Source: JABMQB01 sp964408795 (GTDB lineage: Bacteria; Bacteroidota; Bacteroidia; Bacteroidales; Prolixibacteraceae). Taken from it: a stretch of 64,000 nt of DNA. The number at the start of each line of letters is the position of its first letter. The first letter of the stretch is position 1. The stretch covers positions 53,333-117,332 of the forward strand of contig CAYPAW010000114.1 in assembly GCA_964408795.1 (NCBI GenBank). Direction: 5' to 3'. The position numbers and the translations under genes are program-made. The notes beneath the pieces are model-generated. The model made no database searches and was not told the origin of the DNA. It saw only the letters and a program-made list of their open reading frames with translations. Shown here in pieces: positions 26,807 to 35,545 of this stretch.

Positions 26807-27286
26807 CTATTTCCTGATTATAAAACGGTCGTAAATCCATAAAAAGATTGTAGCAGAGACTGCGACTCCCGAGTAGAGGATCCAGATATTGTAAGGATGG
26901 TGGTTTTTCCAAAGGAAGTTGGTCAGTTCAACCTGTGACATATTCAACCGTTGGGCTGCTTCCCTTAGAAAGTCATTTTTTGTGAAAAATTCAGAAATCT
27001 CCGGGAACGACCATCCCCGGCGGATTCCTTCTTTTTGCAGCAGGAATACTTTATCGGCGATGGCTCCGGTTGTAACCGGCAGAAAATAGAGCAGCATGGA
27101 ACCTGTTCCCATGATGATTCCTTTCTGTGCCTGACTGAATCCCAGAGTCCCCGTATCCTGAGAATTGACCAAAAACAGAGGGAAGGCAATATAAAAACCA
27201 TACCAGGCCCATCGCTCAAAAAGTTCAATGGTGTTGGATGTCCAAAAGTATACAGGATATTTTTTGATCGTTTTTATAAATCCCAT
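26807..27286 (-). pseudogene. Internally deleted MFS transporter
   Basis: The 159-residue reading frame joins two ends of a Bacteroidota MFS-type transporter. Residues 1-80 are the normal N-terminus (YPVYFWTSNTIELFERWAWYG, then a second helix ending VTTGAIADKVF). Residues 80-159 look like the normal C-terminus: a cytosolic segment (EISEFFTKNDFLREAAQ) and a last helix (IWILYSGVAVSATIFLWIYDRF). Members of this family have about 450-500 residues and 12 or more helices, so about two thirds is missing, in frame. It is most likely non-functional, though a mini-protein cannot be excluded. Confidence 0.65.
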
Positions 27287-27490
27287 ACAGCAAAAAATTC
27301 AGAAGCCTTAAAGGTAATAAAAGAAATGAACAGGAAACCAAGAGAACACAAAACAGCCTTTCCGCAGAGCATGGTCATAAGAAAGAAAAAAAGGATATAT
27401 AGTCATGCGTTTTATAGCCGATCTGCCTATACATTTTCATTTTTCGAGAGCCACACTCAGGCTTTTGGTTCCTGAGAAAGTGAAACAAGC

Positions 27491-27512
27491 CCTTCAGCAA
27501 GGTTGCTGAAGG
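27491..27512. repeat. Perfect hairpin, 10-bp stem with GG loop
   Basis: CCTTCAGCAA (27491-27500) pairs with TTGCTGAAGG (27503-27512). There is no T-run on either strand. It lies in the 292-base gap between the PEGA-type gene and the deleted MFS gene, next to a second shorter inverted repeat (AGGCAT / ATGCCT) within the next 35 bases. Confidence 0.6.
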
Positions 27513-27578
27513 ACGGAGGCATTTGGATCGATGCCTTGAATTCACCTAATGCGTTGCCGCTGTCTCTTAAATTACGGA

Positions 27579-28892
27579 TTATTGCAATCTTGCCTGTAAT
27601 TCACTGATCACATCCTTGTAGGTTTTAAGAAGGCGGTCCCAGGGCCTGAAATTTTCATCTTCCTGGGCGCTGACATTTTTCGCAATGGAGATTTCACTCA
27701 CTATTTTGGCGATATAACGCAGGGGCTCGATATTTCCCTGTTTGATGATCACGCGGGTTCGTATGATGGTTCCGTTACTGAATGCTTTTATATGCCAGGC
27801 AGTACGCATGTAACCGGTAGCCCGGTCGGTAATTTCCAGAATATCGAATTTGCTGAGGATGATCTGACTCAGCGTTTTCCAGGCGGTTTCCTCATCCATT
27901 GCGGGATGAATGGATATGGAGAAATTCACATTGGCCTGATCACTTTGGATCGAGGAAGTCCAGGCTTCATCTTCCGCCAGGTTAATATGATCGGTGATCG
28001 GGAGGTTTCCCATAGTAGGGGTGTTGCAGTAGTTTTTTCGTTGTGTATCATAGGCTTCCCGGGAGACCTCAACCTCCACGCACTGATTTTCGAGAACCAA
28101 CAGCTTAAATCCGTTGTTGCTGACCACCTTGCCGTCCACTTTAATTTGTGCATTGTCGGGGGTGGTATTGATTTGAACCATCCGGTTTTTCAGAACAAAA
28201 ACGTCGTTGATGGGTGGCGGAGGCACGTTTTCTTTGTTGCAATACGAAGTTTCAATATCAGCATATCCCTCTTTGGAAATTGCTACCGTAACACAGGAAC
28301 CTCTGGGAATGGTTACGATGGATGCATCTTCCCCCATCTTGACTCCGTCAGCAAGTATGGAGGTTCCTGCAGGATGAGCGGTCACATTAACCACCCGGTC
28401 TTCCAGCAAAAGAATATCGCTTATGGGAGGTTCCGGGCGACCGGAAGCATTGTAATAAACCACGGTTTTTGTCAGAAAACCCGGAGATTTGGCCGATATC
28501 GTAACATTGGAATTCTCCCGGATCAATACTTCATACTGATTGGCTCCCTTTCCCAGGAGAACCCCGTCTTTAAAAATCTCAGCATCATAAATATTGGAAG
28601 TAACTTTTAGGATACGGTTTCTCAGGGCTATTTGTTCGGTTGCTTCCCCTCCACCGTTGCGGATGAAAGTTTTGGAAACCGGTTCAAAACCCTCTTTTTC
28701 CACAACAACTGTGACCGGATCTTTGCCCAATTGGAGCTCGAATGATCCGGTACCCAGTTCTGACCGTTCGGATGGGGAACGTACCATATAAATTTTTGCA
28801 TCGCCGGGGATTGTCTGAATATTTACTCTTCTTTGGGCAGGCAGGTTGGTAGAAACTGCCACAAAAAGAAGAACAATACAAATTTTCTTCAT
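27579..28892 (-). CDS. Exported PEGA-like repeat protein
   Basis: A 437-residue exported protein with a signal peptide (residues 1-19, ending LPAQ). Four or more PEGA-like beta units follow between about 22 and 310, each with an 'I/T..P..A.I..DG...G' core and a 'V.V.K.GY/F' end (PVTVVVEKEGFEP, NVTISAKSPGFL, CVTVAISKEGYAD, CVEVEVSREAYDT). Between units are repeated Pro-rich linkers with paired Cys (SYCNKENVPPPP, NYCNTPTMGNLP). The C-terminal 120 residues are a separate alpha/beta domain I do not recognise. PEGA units usually sit in cell-wall or surface proteins; function is otherwise unknown. Confidence 0.75.
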   Translation of the reverse strand: MKKICIVLLFVAVSTNLPAQRRVNIQTIPGDAKIYMVRSPSERSELGTGSFELQLGKDPVTVVVEKEGFEPVSKTFIRNGGGEATEQIALRNRILKVTSNIYDAEIFKDGVLLGKGANQYEVLIRENSNVTISAKSPGFLTKTVVYYNASGRPEPPISDILLLEDRVVNVTAHPAGTSILADGVKMGEDASIVTIPRGSCVTVAISKEGYADIETSYCNKENVPPPPINDVFVLKNRMVQINTTPDNAQIKVDGKVVSNNGFKLLVLENQCVEVEVSREAYDTQRKNYCNTPTMGNLPITDHINLAEDEAWTSSIQSDQANVNFSISIHPAMDEETAWKTLSQIILSKFDILEITDRATGYMRTAWHIKAFSNGTIIRTRVIIKQGNIEPLRYIAKIVSEISIAKNVSAQEDENFRPWDRLLKTYKDVISELQARLQ

Positions 28893-29036
28893 GGTTTAAC
28901 TATCTATATGTTCCTTTTCATTGGGGATCAAAATACAGAATAATATCTAATTTACAAAACCTTCTGAGCCGCACGGCCATTTTTTCCCGGTTGTTTATTT
29001 TGAAGCATGGATATTCCCGGAGTTGGATGCATGAAT

Positions 29037-29987
29037 TCAGTTCATTTCAATGATCTGTAACAGTTCATCCAGTTTGGGGGTAAGGATTATTTCCGTACGT
29101 CGGTTTTTTTGTCGGTTTTCAGGGGTATCGTTCTCTTCGAGGGGAATGTATTCACTGCGTCCGGCAGCGATGATTCGTGCAGGGTCCACCCGGGAGTTCC
29201 GGGTAAGAATTTTTGTTACGGATGTAGCTCTCAAAACACTGAGATCCCAATTATCCTGTACTTCTCCGGAGCCATGCATGGGAACATTGTCGGTATGTCC
29301 TTCGACCATAATATTGATATCCGTATTCTGGGCCAGCACATCCGCCAGGTTTTGCAGGGCTTTTTGACCGTTGGGGTCCACCTCCCATTTGCCGGTTTTA
29401 AAAAGAAGGCGTTCTTCGAGAGAAACATACACTTTGCCGTTTTTTTCATAGACCGAAAGTCCGTTGTCATGAAAACCGGTCAGGGCATCGGCCACTTTGG
29501 TTTTTAATTCATTTACCGCCTGTTCTTTTTGTTGAAGGATCTTTTCCAGTTCTATTAAGCGACTGTTGCGGGCTTCCAGTTCTTCGTGGGCTACTTTTAA
29601 CCGATCTTCACGCGCGGTAAGTTCGTCGTGTGTTCCCTGGAGTTCTTCCAGGAGTTTCCGGATTTCCGAGGAACTACCTGAACGCAGGGCGTCGATCTGT
29701 TGTTGTAGAGCATCCTTTTCTTCTTCAAGGGTTTCCACTCTCAGGGCACAGGTTTCTGCACGGGTACGCGACGCTTCGATTTCACGGGTGCATGCCCGTT
29801 TTGCCTCTTCCAGCCTTTCAATCCGGGATTCCAGTTCCGTAGTGGCAATGCCTAGGTCCATGTTAGCCTGCTTCAGGCTTTTATTCTCGGCTTCCAACCC
29901 GGTGAGCTTTCGACTCATCTCTGTGGTTACACAACCGGTTAATCCTGCCAGTAAAAACAAAAAAATAATTGCTTTAAAAAGTTTCAT
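29037..29987 (-). CDS. OmpA-family peptidoglycan-binding lipoprotein
   Basis: Lipoprotein of about 316 residues. The signal peptide ends in the lipobox LAGLTGC (C19). Residues 25-190 are a long Glu/Lys/Arg-rich coiled coil, and the C-terminal 120 residues are an OmpA/MotB domain with EGHTDNVPM and the NRRTEIILTP end. Such proteins tether the envelope to peptidoglycan. A longer frame starts at 30065, but only the ATG at 29987 gives a proper lipoprotein signal, so I use it. Confidence 0.9.
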   Translation of the reverse strand: MKLFKAIIFLFLLAGLTGCVTTEMSRKLTGLEAENKSLKQANMDLGIATTELESRIERLEEAKRACTREIEASRTRAETCALRVETLEEEKDALQQQIDALRSGSSSEIRKLLEELQGTHDELTAREDRLKVAHEELEARNSRLIELEKILQQKEQAVNELKTKVADALTGFHDNGLSVYEKNGKVYVSLEERLLFKTGKWEVDPNGQKALQNLADVLAQNTDINIMVEGHTDNVPMHGSGEVQDNWDLSVLRATSVTKILTRNSRVDPARIIAAGRSEYIPLEENDTPENRQKNRRTEIILTPKLDELLQIIEMN

Positions 29988-30099
29988 TACCGTAAAATTT
30001 TTTGATTTAAAGTTAGTTCTTTTACTGGAACCAACAAGATGGATCCGACGAAAAGACCATGACAAAATACGTTACGGATAAGGTGAATCAGGAGAGCTT

Positions 30100-30116
30100 C
30101 CTGTCCGGTGGACAGG
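30100..30116. repeat. Perfect hairpin, 7-bp stem
   Basis: CCTGTCC (30100-30106) pairs with GGACAGG (30110-30116) around GGT. The flanks (TT before, CATGC after) resemble those of the palindrome at 6757-6776 (CTGCCTGCC..GGCAGGCAT). It lies in the divergent gap between the OmpA-type gene and dxs. Confidence 0.55.
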
Positions 30117-30182
30117 CATGCATCGGGTTTCTGGCGAAATGGATTATTTATGAATAATCCGGGTTAAATCATCGATAAATTA

Positions 30183-30190
30183 TATCTTTG
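30183..30190 (+). promoter_or_regulatory. -7 promoter box for dxs
   Basis: TATCTTTG matches TAnnTTTG exactly, 21 bases before the dxs ATG. There is no -33 TTG at the usual distance. Confidence 0.45.
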
Positions 30191-30211
30191 AATACGTTTT
30201 TTTAAAAGCAC

Positions 30212-32149
30212 ATGGAAGAGTTTACGGGGAGATTTTTAAAAAACATCAACAAACCTTCGGATTTAAGGAACCTTTCGGTCAAAGAGCTTCCCGAAGTTTG
30301 TAAAGAATTACGAAATTATATCATTGATGTGGTTTCAACGAATCCGGGTCATTTTGGTGCAAGCCTGGGCGTTGTGGAACTTACGGTAGCGTTACATTAT
30401 GTATACAATACTCCTTTCGACCAGTTGGTATGGGATGTGGGACATCAGGCCTACGGGCATAAGATTCTTACCGGTCGAAGGGATATTTTTACTACCAACC
30501 GGAAATACAAAGGATTAAGTGGTTTCCCCAGGAGGGAGGAAAGTGAATTTGACACATTCGGCGTGGGGCACTCCTCAACGTCTATTTCCGCTTCTCTGGG
30601 TATGGCGGTTGCAGCTTCCCTTGATGGTTCAGGCCGCAAAGTGGTTGCTGTTATTGGTGACGGAGCTCTCACCGCAGGGATGGCTTTCGAAGGACTGAAC
30701 AATGCAGGGGCGCAGAAATCAGATCTTCTGGTCATCCTCAATGACAACAATATGGCCATTGATCCCAACGTGGGAGTGCTGAATCAGTATCTTCTGAAGA
30801 TTTCCAAATCACATGCCTATAACCGCGTAAAAACAGATGTCTGGGAAGGCCTGGGGAAATTGCACGGTTTTGGGGCCAGGATACGGAGGATTATTCAGAA
30901 AAACCAGCATGCAGTAAAGAACCTGTTACTCAAAGAGAATAATTTATTTGAATCGTTAAACTTTCGTTATTTCGGGCCGGTTGACGGCCATGATGTAGTG
31001 TATCTGACCGAAGTATTGAGTGACCTGAAAGAGATTCCGGGGCCCAAGTTACTGCATGTAATTACCCAAAAGGGCAAAGGCTATAAATTTGCAGAGTTGA
31101 ACCAGACTCAGTTTCATGCTCCGGGGAAATTTAATAAATCAACCGGGGAAATTTATACCGGCAGCAGTTCCCGGGGAAAGGTCTTCCGGTTTCAGCATGT
31201 TTTTGGGAAAACCATGGTGGAACTGGCTGAGAGAAACGAAAAAATTGTAGCCATCACCCCGGCCATGTCAACGGGATGTTCCCTGGATCTGATGATGAAA
31301 AAGATGCCTACCCGCACCTTTGATGTAGGAATTGCTGAGCAGCATGCGGTTACTTTTTCTGCCGGCCTGGCGACCCAGGGGTATATACCGTTTTGTAATA
31401 TCTATTCCACTTTCATGCAACGGGCTTACGATCAGGTGATTCATGATGTGGCCCTTCAGAATCTGCCGGTGGTGTTTTGTTTGGATCGTGCCGGGTTGGT
31501 GGGGGAAGACGGAGCCACCCACCATGGTGTTTTTGATATGGCTTTTATGCGGCATATACCCAATATGATCCTCTCAGCTCCAATGGATGAAGAAGAGCTA
31601 CGAAATCTGATGTATACCGCCCAGCTGGAAAATGCAGGTCCCTTTTCCATTCGATATCCCCGGGGATACGGGATGGGTATTCCCTGGGACAAACCCTTCA
31701 GAAGAATTGAAATCGGCAAAGGACGGGTCCTCTCGGAAGGCAACCAACTGGTCATTCTGACCATTGGAAAACCCGGAATTTTTGCCCAACAGGCCGTTGA
31801 AAAACTGGCCCGGGAGAATATTCAAATTGCCCATTACGACATGCGGTTTATCAAACCCCTCGATACCGCTTTGCTGCATACCGTTTTCAAGCGATTTAAT
31901 ACGGTGATGACCATTGAAGACGGAGTCATAAAAGGCGGATTCGGGAGCGCTGTGGCTGAATTTATGGCCGAAAACGGGTATTCGGCAAACATCGCCATGT
32001 TGGGGGTTCCCGACTCGTTTATCGACCAGGGAACCCAGGAAGAACTTTATAAAGAATGCGGTTTTGACGTTGAGGGAATCTGCCAGTCGATACGTGCATT
32101 AATACCCGCAGTACGCAAGAAAAGGAATCATCTAATACTAACCAAATAA
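30212..32149 (+). CDS. dxs: 1-deoxy-D-xylulose-5-phosphate synthase
   Basis: Thiamine-diphosphate enzyme that condenses pyruvate and glyceraldehyde-3-phosphate, the first step of the MEP isoprenoid pathway. Features in order are the N-terminal His-containing HQAYGHKILTGR, the ThDP-binding GDGALTAGMAFEGLNNAG with the Mg-binding NDN, GPVDGHD, the catalytic-glutamate region VGIAEQHAVTFSAGLA, and DRAGLVGEDGATHHGVFD, followed by a transketolase C-terminal domain. Length 645 residues is standard. The histidine kinase gene follows after nine bases. Confidence 0.97.
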   Translation: MEEFTGRFLKNINKPSDLRNLSVKELPEVCKELRNYIIDVVSTNPGHFGASLGVVELTVALHYVYNTPFDQLVWDVGHQAYGHKILTGRRDIFTTNRKYKGLSGFPRREESEFDTFGVGHSSTSISASLGMAVAASLDGSGRKVVAVIGDGALTAGMAFEGLNNAGAQKSDLLVILNDNNMAIDPNVGVLNQYLLKISKSHAYNRVKTDVWEGLGKLHGFGARIRRIIQKNQHAVKNLLLKENNLFESLNFRYFGPVDGHDVVYLTEVLSDLKEIPGPKLLHVITQKGKGYKFAELNQTQFHAPGKFNKSTGEIYTGSSSRGKVFRFQHVFGKTMVELAERNEKIVAITPAMSTGCSLDLMMKKMPTRTFDVGIAEQHAVTFSAGLATQGYIPFCNIYSTFMQRAYDQVIHDVALQNLPVVFCLDRAGLVGEDGATHHGVFDMAFMRHIPNMILSAPMDEEELRNLMYTAQLENAGPFSIRYPRGYGMGIPWDKPFRRIEIGKGRVLSEGNQLVILTIGKPGIFAQQAVEKLARENIQIAHYDMRFIKPLDTALLHTVFKRFNTVMTIEDGVIKGGFGSAVAEFMAENGYSANIAMLGVPDSFIDQGTQEELYKECGFDVEGICQSIRALIPAVRKKRNHLILTK

Positions 32150-32158
32150 CATCCCGTT

Positions 32159-33349
32159 TTGGATCTATACCTGAAAAAACGCCGTTGGAAAATACTGCTT
32201 CTATTCTCAGCTATTCTTATTGGCCTGGGTTCATTGCTCTATACCCAGTGGCTGACCGGTAATATGGCCGAGGAAGAACGCAAGAAAGTAGAACTGTGGG
32301 CTGAAGCAACCAAACGCATGGGTATGACCGAACACATTCCCGACTCTCCGGAGTTCAATACCCTTTCAACCCGCTATTATACCCTGATCTATATGATTCT
32401 TACCCAGAATACAACCATTCCGATCATTATCGTAAACAGCCAGGGAGAGATCCTGGATGATGCCAACATTGAATATAGCTCCAACAGGAAAACAGCGGTT
32501 CTTGAAAGAGAATTGGAGAAAATGAAAAAAAGGGTCGATCCGATTGTGCTGGAATTGGGGGAAGGGCAGGAACAATACCTCTATTACCGGGAATCCTCGT
32601 TGCTGCGTAATCTCCGTTTTTTCCCGGTGGTCCAGATGCTGGTTATTGTGCTTTTTATAGGCATCGCTTATTATGCCTTCAGTGCTTCACGAAAGGCCGA
32701 ACAAAATCAGGTATGGGTAGGAATGTCAAAAGAAACAGCCCATCAGCTGGGAACTCCCATTTCAGCCCTGATGGCCTGGATCGAAATCCTCAAGCTGAAG
32801 GATATTGATGAAACCCTTATTCAGGAATTCGAAAAGGATATTCAACGATTGGGGAAAATTACTGAGCGGTTTTCAAAAATCGGATCGGCTCCTGAATTGC
32901 TGCTGACCAATGTCGTTGAAGTGCTGAATAATACGCTTGCTTACCTGAAATCCAGATTCTCAAATAAAGTACAGTTTGAATCTGCATACGATGAAAATTC
33001 GGTATTTGAGGTGCCCCTCAATGCTGCTTTGTTTTCCTGGGTGATTGAAAATCTGTGCAAAAATGCCATCGATGCCATGGAAAATAAACATGGAATCATT
33101 GCTCTTTCCATAACGGAAAAAGAGGACCATCTGCGGATCGATATCTCGGATACAGGCAAAGGAATTCCCAAATCACATTTTAAGACCATATTTCAACCCG
33201 GTTATTCTACAAAAAAAAGAGGCTGGGGATTGGGTTTGTCATTGGCAAAGAGAATCATTGAGATGTATCATAAAGGGAAAATCTTTATTAAACAAAGTGA
33301 GATCGATAAAGGGACCACCTTTCGGATCATCCTGAAAAAAAGAAGATAA
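32159..33349 (+). CDS. Orphan membrane sensor histidine kinase
   Basis: A 396-residue two-component kinase with two membrane helices (about 11-31 and 154-175) that flank a short exported sensor region, then directly a DHp helix with the phospho-accepting H195 in KETAHQLGTPISAL. There is no HAMP or PAS domain. The catalytic domain has the N box VIENLCKNAIDAM, G1 DTGKGIP and G2 RGWGLGLSLAKRI. No response regulator gene is adjacent. The start is a TTG at 32159, ten bases after the dxs stop, with no better start before the second hydrophilic stretch, so it is probably co-transcribed with dxs. Confidence 0.9.
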   Translation: MDLYLKKRRWKILLLFSAILIGLGSLLYTQWLTGNMAEEERKKVELWAEATKRMGMTEHIPDSPEFNTLSTRYYTLIYMILTQNTTIPIIIVNSQGEILDDANIEYSSNRKTAVLERELEKMKKRVDPIVLELGEGQEQYLYYRESSLLRNLRFFPVVQMLVIVLFIGIAYYAFSASRKAEQNQVWVGMSKETAHQLGTPISALMAWIEILKLKDIDETLIQEFEKDIQRLGKITERFSKIGSAPELLLTNVVEVLNNTLAYLKSRFSNKVQFESAYDENSVFEVPLNAALFSWVIENLCKNAIDAMENKHGIIALSITEKEDHLRIDISDTGKGIPKSHFKTIFQPGYSTKKRGWGLGLSLAKRIIEMYHKGKIFIKQSEIDKGTTFRIILKKRR

Positions 33350-33411
33350 CTGCTTAATAATAAATCAGTAAATTATTTTTCCTGATATTTTACGTATTGA
33401 AAGAAAATTTA

Positions 33412-33419
33412 TACTTTTG
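33412..33419 (+). promoter_or_regulatory. -7 promoter box for the DUF177-rpmF operon
   Basis: TACTTTTG matches TAnnTTTG exactly, 18 bases before the GTG start at 33438. The only TTG upstream (33397-33399) is too close to serve as a -33 box. Confidence 0.5.
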
Positions 33420-33437
33420 CACCACTTTTAAGGAGCC

Positions 33438-33968
33438 GTGAGGAATACCTCGAAATATAATATTGCATGGAAAGGCCTGAAAGAGGGTATTACCGAATTT
33501 GAGTATCCGATTGGTGACGCGTTTTTTGAGCAGATGGATAAAAGCCTGGTAGAAAAGGCGGAAATTCAGGCAAAGGTAACCATCGAAAAAAGAAGCCAGG
33601 TGATGACTTTAGGATTGGAATGGGAGGGTACCGTAGAACTAATTTGTGACCGGTGCCTCGAAAAGTACGACCAGGTCATTGAACAACAGGTTACTTTGCT
33701 AATAAAGACCGGTAAGAGAACCTCTGAACCAGGCGATGAAGTGATCTGGGTTTCCCCGGAGGAGGATTTTATTCCTATCGCTCAATTGTTGTATGAGTAC
33801 ATTGTTTTAAGCATACCGGTACGGCATGTACACCCGGATGATAAAAACGGGAAAAGCTTATGCAATCCGGAAATGCTGAAGCAATTGGAGAAATATACCA
33901 AAAAAGAAAGAGAACCGGAAACGGACCAACGGTGGAACAAGTTGAACGAATTATTGCATACAAATTAA
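33438..33968 (+). CDS. DUF177/YceD family protein
   Basis: A 176-residue member of the YceD/DUF177 family, almost always encoded just before rpmF, as here (11-base gap). The hallmark is a conserved Cys pair in ICDRCLEKYDQVIEQ; a third Cys (LCNPEML) lies near the C-terminus. YceD has been linked to 23S rRNA/large-subunit assembly in plants and bacteria. The start is a GTG; the N-terminus (YNIAWKGLKEGITEFEYPI) matches Bacteroidota homologues. In many bacteria plsX and fabH follow rpmF, but here they do not. Confidence 0.9.
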   Translation: MRNTSKYNIAWKGLKEGITEFEYPIGDAFFEQMDKSLVEKAEIQAKVTIEKRSQVMTLGLEWEGTVELICDRCLEKYDQVIEQQVTLLIKTGKRTSEPGDEVIWVSPEEDFIPIAQLLYEYIVLSIPVRHVHPDDKNGKSLCNPEMLKQLEKYTKKEREPETDQRWNKLNELLHTN

Positions 33969-33979
33969 AATAATACAAC

Positions 33980-34165
33980 ATGGCACATCCAAAACATAAA
34001 ATTTCCAAAACGAGGAGAGATAAGCGTAGGACGCATTACAAGGCAACCCCTGCCACCCTGGCTACCTGTTCCAATTGCGGAGCAACGGTCAGGTATCACC
34101 ATATATGCCCCGAGTGTGGCTATTACAGAGGAAAGCAGGTAATCGAAAAAGAGATCAGCGTCTGA
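33980..34165 (+). CDS. rpmF: 50S ribosomal protein L32
   Basis: Large-subunit ribosomal protein of 61 residues. It starts MAHPKHKISKTRRDKRRTHYK, typical of bL32, and has the two zinc-binding CxxC pairs intact (TCSNCGAT and ICPECGYY). It lies right after the DUF177 gene in the common YceD-rpmF order. Confidence 0.98.
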   Translation: MAHPKHKISKTRRDKRRTHYKATPATLATCSNCGATVRYHHICPECGYYRGKQVIEKEISV

Positions 34166-34355
34166 CCTTAAAACACCCGGACAGTTCCCCGGGAGGATCG
34201 TTGCTGCCAAGCCATGATCACGGCATAGGCAATGGGTACCGATTCAGAAAAAACTTGAGTAAAAAAAGCCCCTTACAAGGTATTTTAACCTCTTCGTGTC
34301 CCCGGTTATACCCGGATCAGCATAAAAAAGCTCCGGTAGATTGCAGGGGATTCAT

Positions 34356-34363
34356 TATTTTTG
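34356..34363 (+). promoter_or_regulatory. -7 promoter box for bactofilin and ATP synthase genes
   Basis: TATTTTTG matches TAnnTTTG exactly, 52 bases before the bactofilin ATG, at the end of a 250-base gap (34166-34415) with no other feature that I can see. No -33 TTG at normal spacing. Confidence 0.45.
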
Positions 34364-34415
34364 TATTTTAAGCACCTTGATCCGGAAAGGGGATAAATAA
34401 TAAACAGGACATAGC

Positions 34416-34799
34416 ATGACAAAATCAATAGTAAAGTCAAACAACGAAGTAGAAGGTCAGAATATTAACCTGGTCAGCAACGGAACCAAAATTACAGGCG
34501 ATATTGTTACGGATGGAGACATCCGGATGGATGGAGAGCTGAAAGGAAATATAAAAGCCAGAGGACGCCTGGTCGTTGGGGCAAACGGAAAAATCGAAGG
34601 GGAAATTAACTGCAACAATGTGGAAATCTCGGGCGAAGTGAGAGGAAAGATAACCGCCCGTGAGTTACTAAACATGAAATCTAGTTCAAGGATCCACGGT
34701 GAGATCATCACCGGAAAACTGGCCGTTGAACCGGGTGCTGCCTTTACAGGTAACTGTACAATGGAAAACAGACCCGATGGACCGGAAAAAACAAAATAA
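34416..34799 (+). CDS. Bactofilin (polymer-forming cytoskeletal protein)
   Basis: A 127-residue protein of the bactofilin family, which forms beta-helical filaments at the membrane and organises envelope or shape functions. The core has the characteristic short repeats: GDIRMDGELKGNIKARGRLVVG, then GKIEGEINCNNVEISGEVRGKI and SSRIHGEIITGKLAVEPGAAFTG. Its end overlaps the AtpZ-like gene by 23 bases in another frame, so it appears translationally coupled to the ATP synthase genes, an arrangement common in Bacteroidota. Confidence 0.93.
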   Translation: MTKSIVKSNNEVEGQNINLVSNGTKITGDIVTDGDIRMDGELKGNIKARGRLVVGANGKIEGEINCNNVEISGEVRGKITARELLNMKSSSRIHGEIITGKLAVEPGAAFTGNCTMENRPDGPEKTK

Positions 34800-35001
34800 A
34801 GACAAAAAAAATCTGGATGATTTTATAAAGTATTCAAGTTTGGGATTTGAAATGCTGGTGATCATTGTGGCAGGTACATTTGGCGGATACAAAATCGACC
34901 AATGGATGAACAATGATGTTAAAGTTTTCACGCTGGTTTTGATGGTTCTTTCTGTTGTGCTTTCCACATTGTATGGCATCCGAAATTTTTTAAAAAAATG
35001 A
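34777..35001 (+). CDS. AtpZ/AtpI-like ATP synthase accessory protein
   Basis: Small membrane protein of about 74 residues with two helices: GFEMLVIIVAGTFGGYKIDQW (AtpZ-like GG-Y-hxDxW pattern) and VFTLVLMVLSVVLSTLYGI. AtpZ/AtpI proteins aid Fo assembly (c-ring) and were proposed to move Mg/Ca ions. A longer frame begins at 34699 inside the bactofilin gene, but the ATG at 34777 (MDRKKQNKD) is the natural start. It overlaps the next gene by four bases (ATGA). Confidence 0.82.
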   Translation: MDRKKQNKDKKNLDDFIKYSSLGFEMLVIIVAGTFGGYKIDQWMNNDVKVFTLVLMVLSVVLSTLYGIRNFLKK

Positions 35002-35399
35002 ATACAGAAATCCGGAGATTCCTGGTTATACTAAGTTTGGCTGCTGTGGTCCTGGTGTTGGCAGGATTTATTCTTTTCAAGTGGTTTCTCTCAAGTTATT
35101 ACCTTCCGGTTTACTGGCTGGCACTGGGTTTTTTTTATCTGTTTACCCTGGCAACATACATCTGGCAGGTAAAAGTGGCCTATAAAGATATGGATCGATT
35201 CTCCCGGCTGAATATGGTGTCTACGTTACTGAGGTTGCTGATCTATGTTGCTTTTACAGTTGTTTATCTGATGCTGAATCCAGAACAAGCCGCAGCTTTT
35301 GTGGTGGTGATACTGGTGCTGTACATTACTTTTACCTTCTTGGAAGTGCGAAGTATCGCCAAGGTAGTGAGAACCCTGAGTCATCGAAAAAAGAAATGA
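34998..35399 (+). CDS. Four-helix membrane protein of the ATP synthase operon
   Basis: A 133-residue membrane protein with about four helices (FLVILSLAAVVLVLAGFILF, VYWLALGFFYLFTLATYIW, LLIYVAFTVVYLML, AAFVVVILVLYITFTFLEV). By position between the AtpZ-like and atpB genes and by topology it resembles the ATP synthase protein I group found in Bacteroidota, but sequence similarity to known AtpI is not obvious to me. It starts within the stop of the preceding gene (ATGA). Confidence 0.72.
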   Translation: MNTEIRRFLVILSLAAVVLVLAGFILFKWFLSSYYLPVYWLALGFFYLFTLATYIWQVKVAYKDMDRFSRLNMVSTLLRLLIYVAFTVVYLMLNPEQAAAFVVVILVLYITFTFLEVRSIAKVVRTLSHRKKK

Positions 35400-35510
35400 G
35401 TTTCAGATCGGACAAATTCCTTACAGCCCGTTTTTCGATGGATACATTTCGTCCTTGTAAACAAATGGATATAAATTTAGGAATTCCCTCAAGCCTATAG
35501 AAAAAACTTA

Positions 35511-35518
35511 TAAATTTG
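35511..35518 (+). promoter_or_regulatory. -7 promoter box for atpB
   Basis: TAAATTTG matches TAnnTTTG exactly, 27 bases before the atpB start, in the 146-base gap after 35399. It may give the Fo/F1 genes their own promoter besides read-through from bactofilin. Confidence 0.45.
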
Positions 35519-35545
35519 TGGACGTTTTAAAATTGCCAGCCTGCC

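Noticed and set aside
27792..28610. 272-residue plus-strand frame
   Set aside because: Shadow of the PEGA-like gene, whose signal peptide and repeated units are evident on the minus strand.
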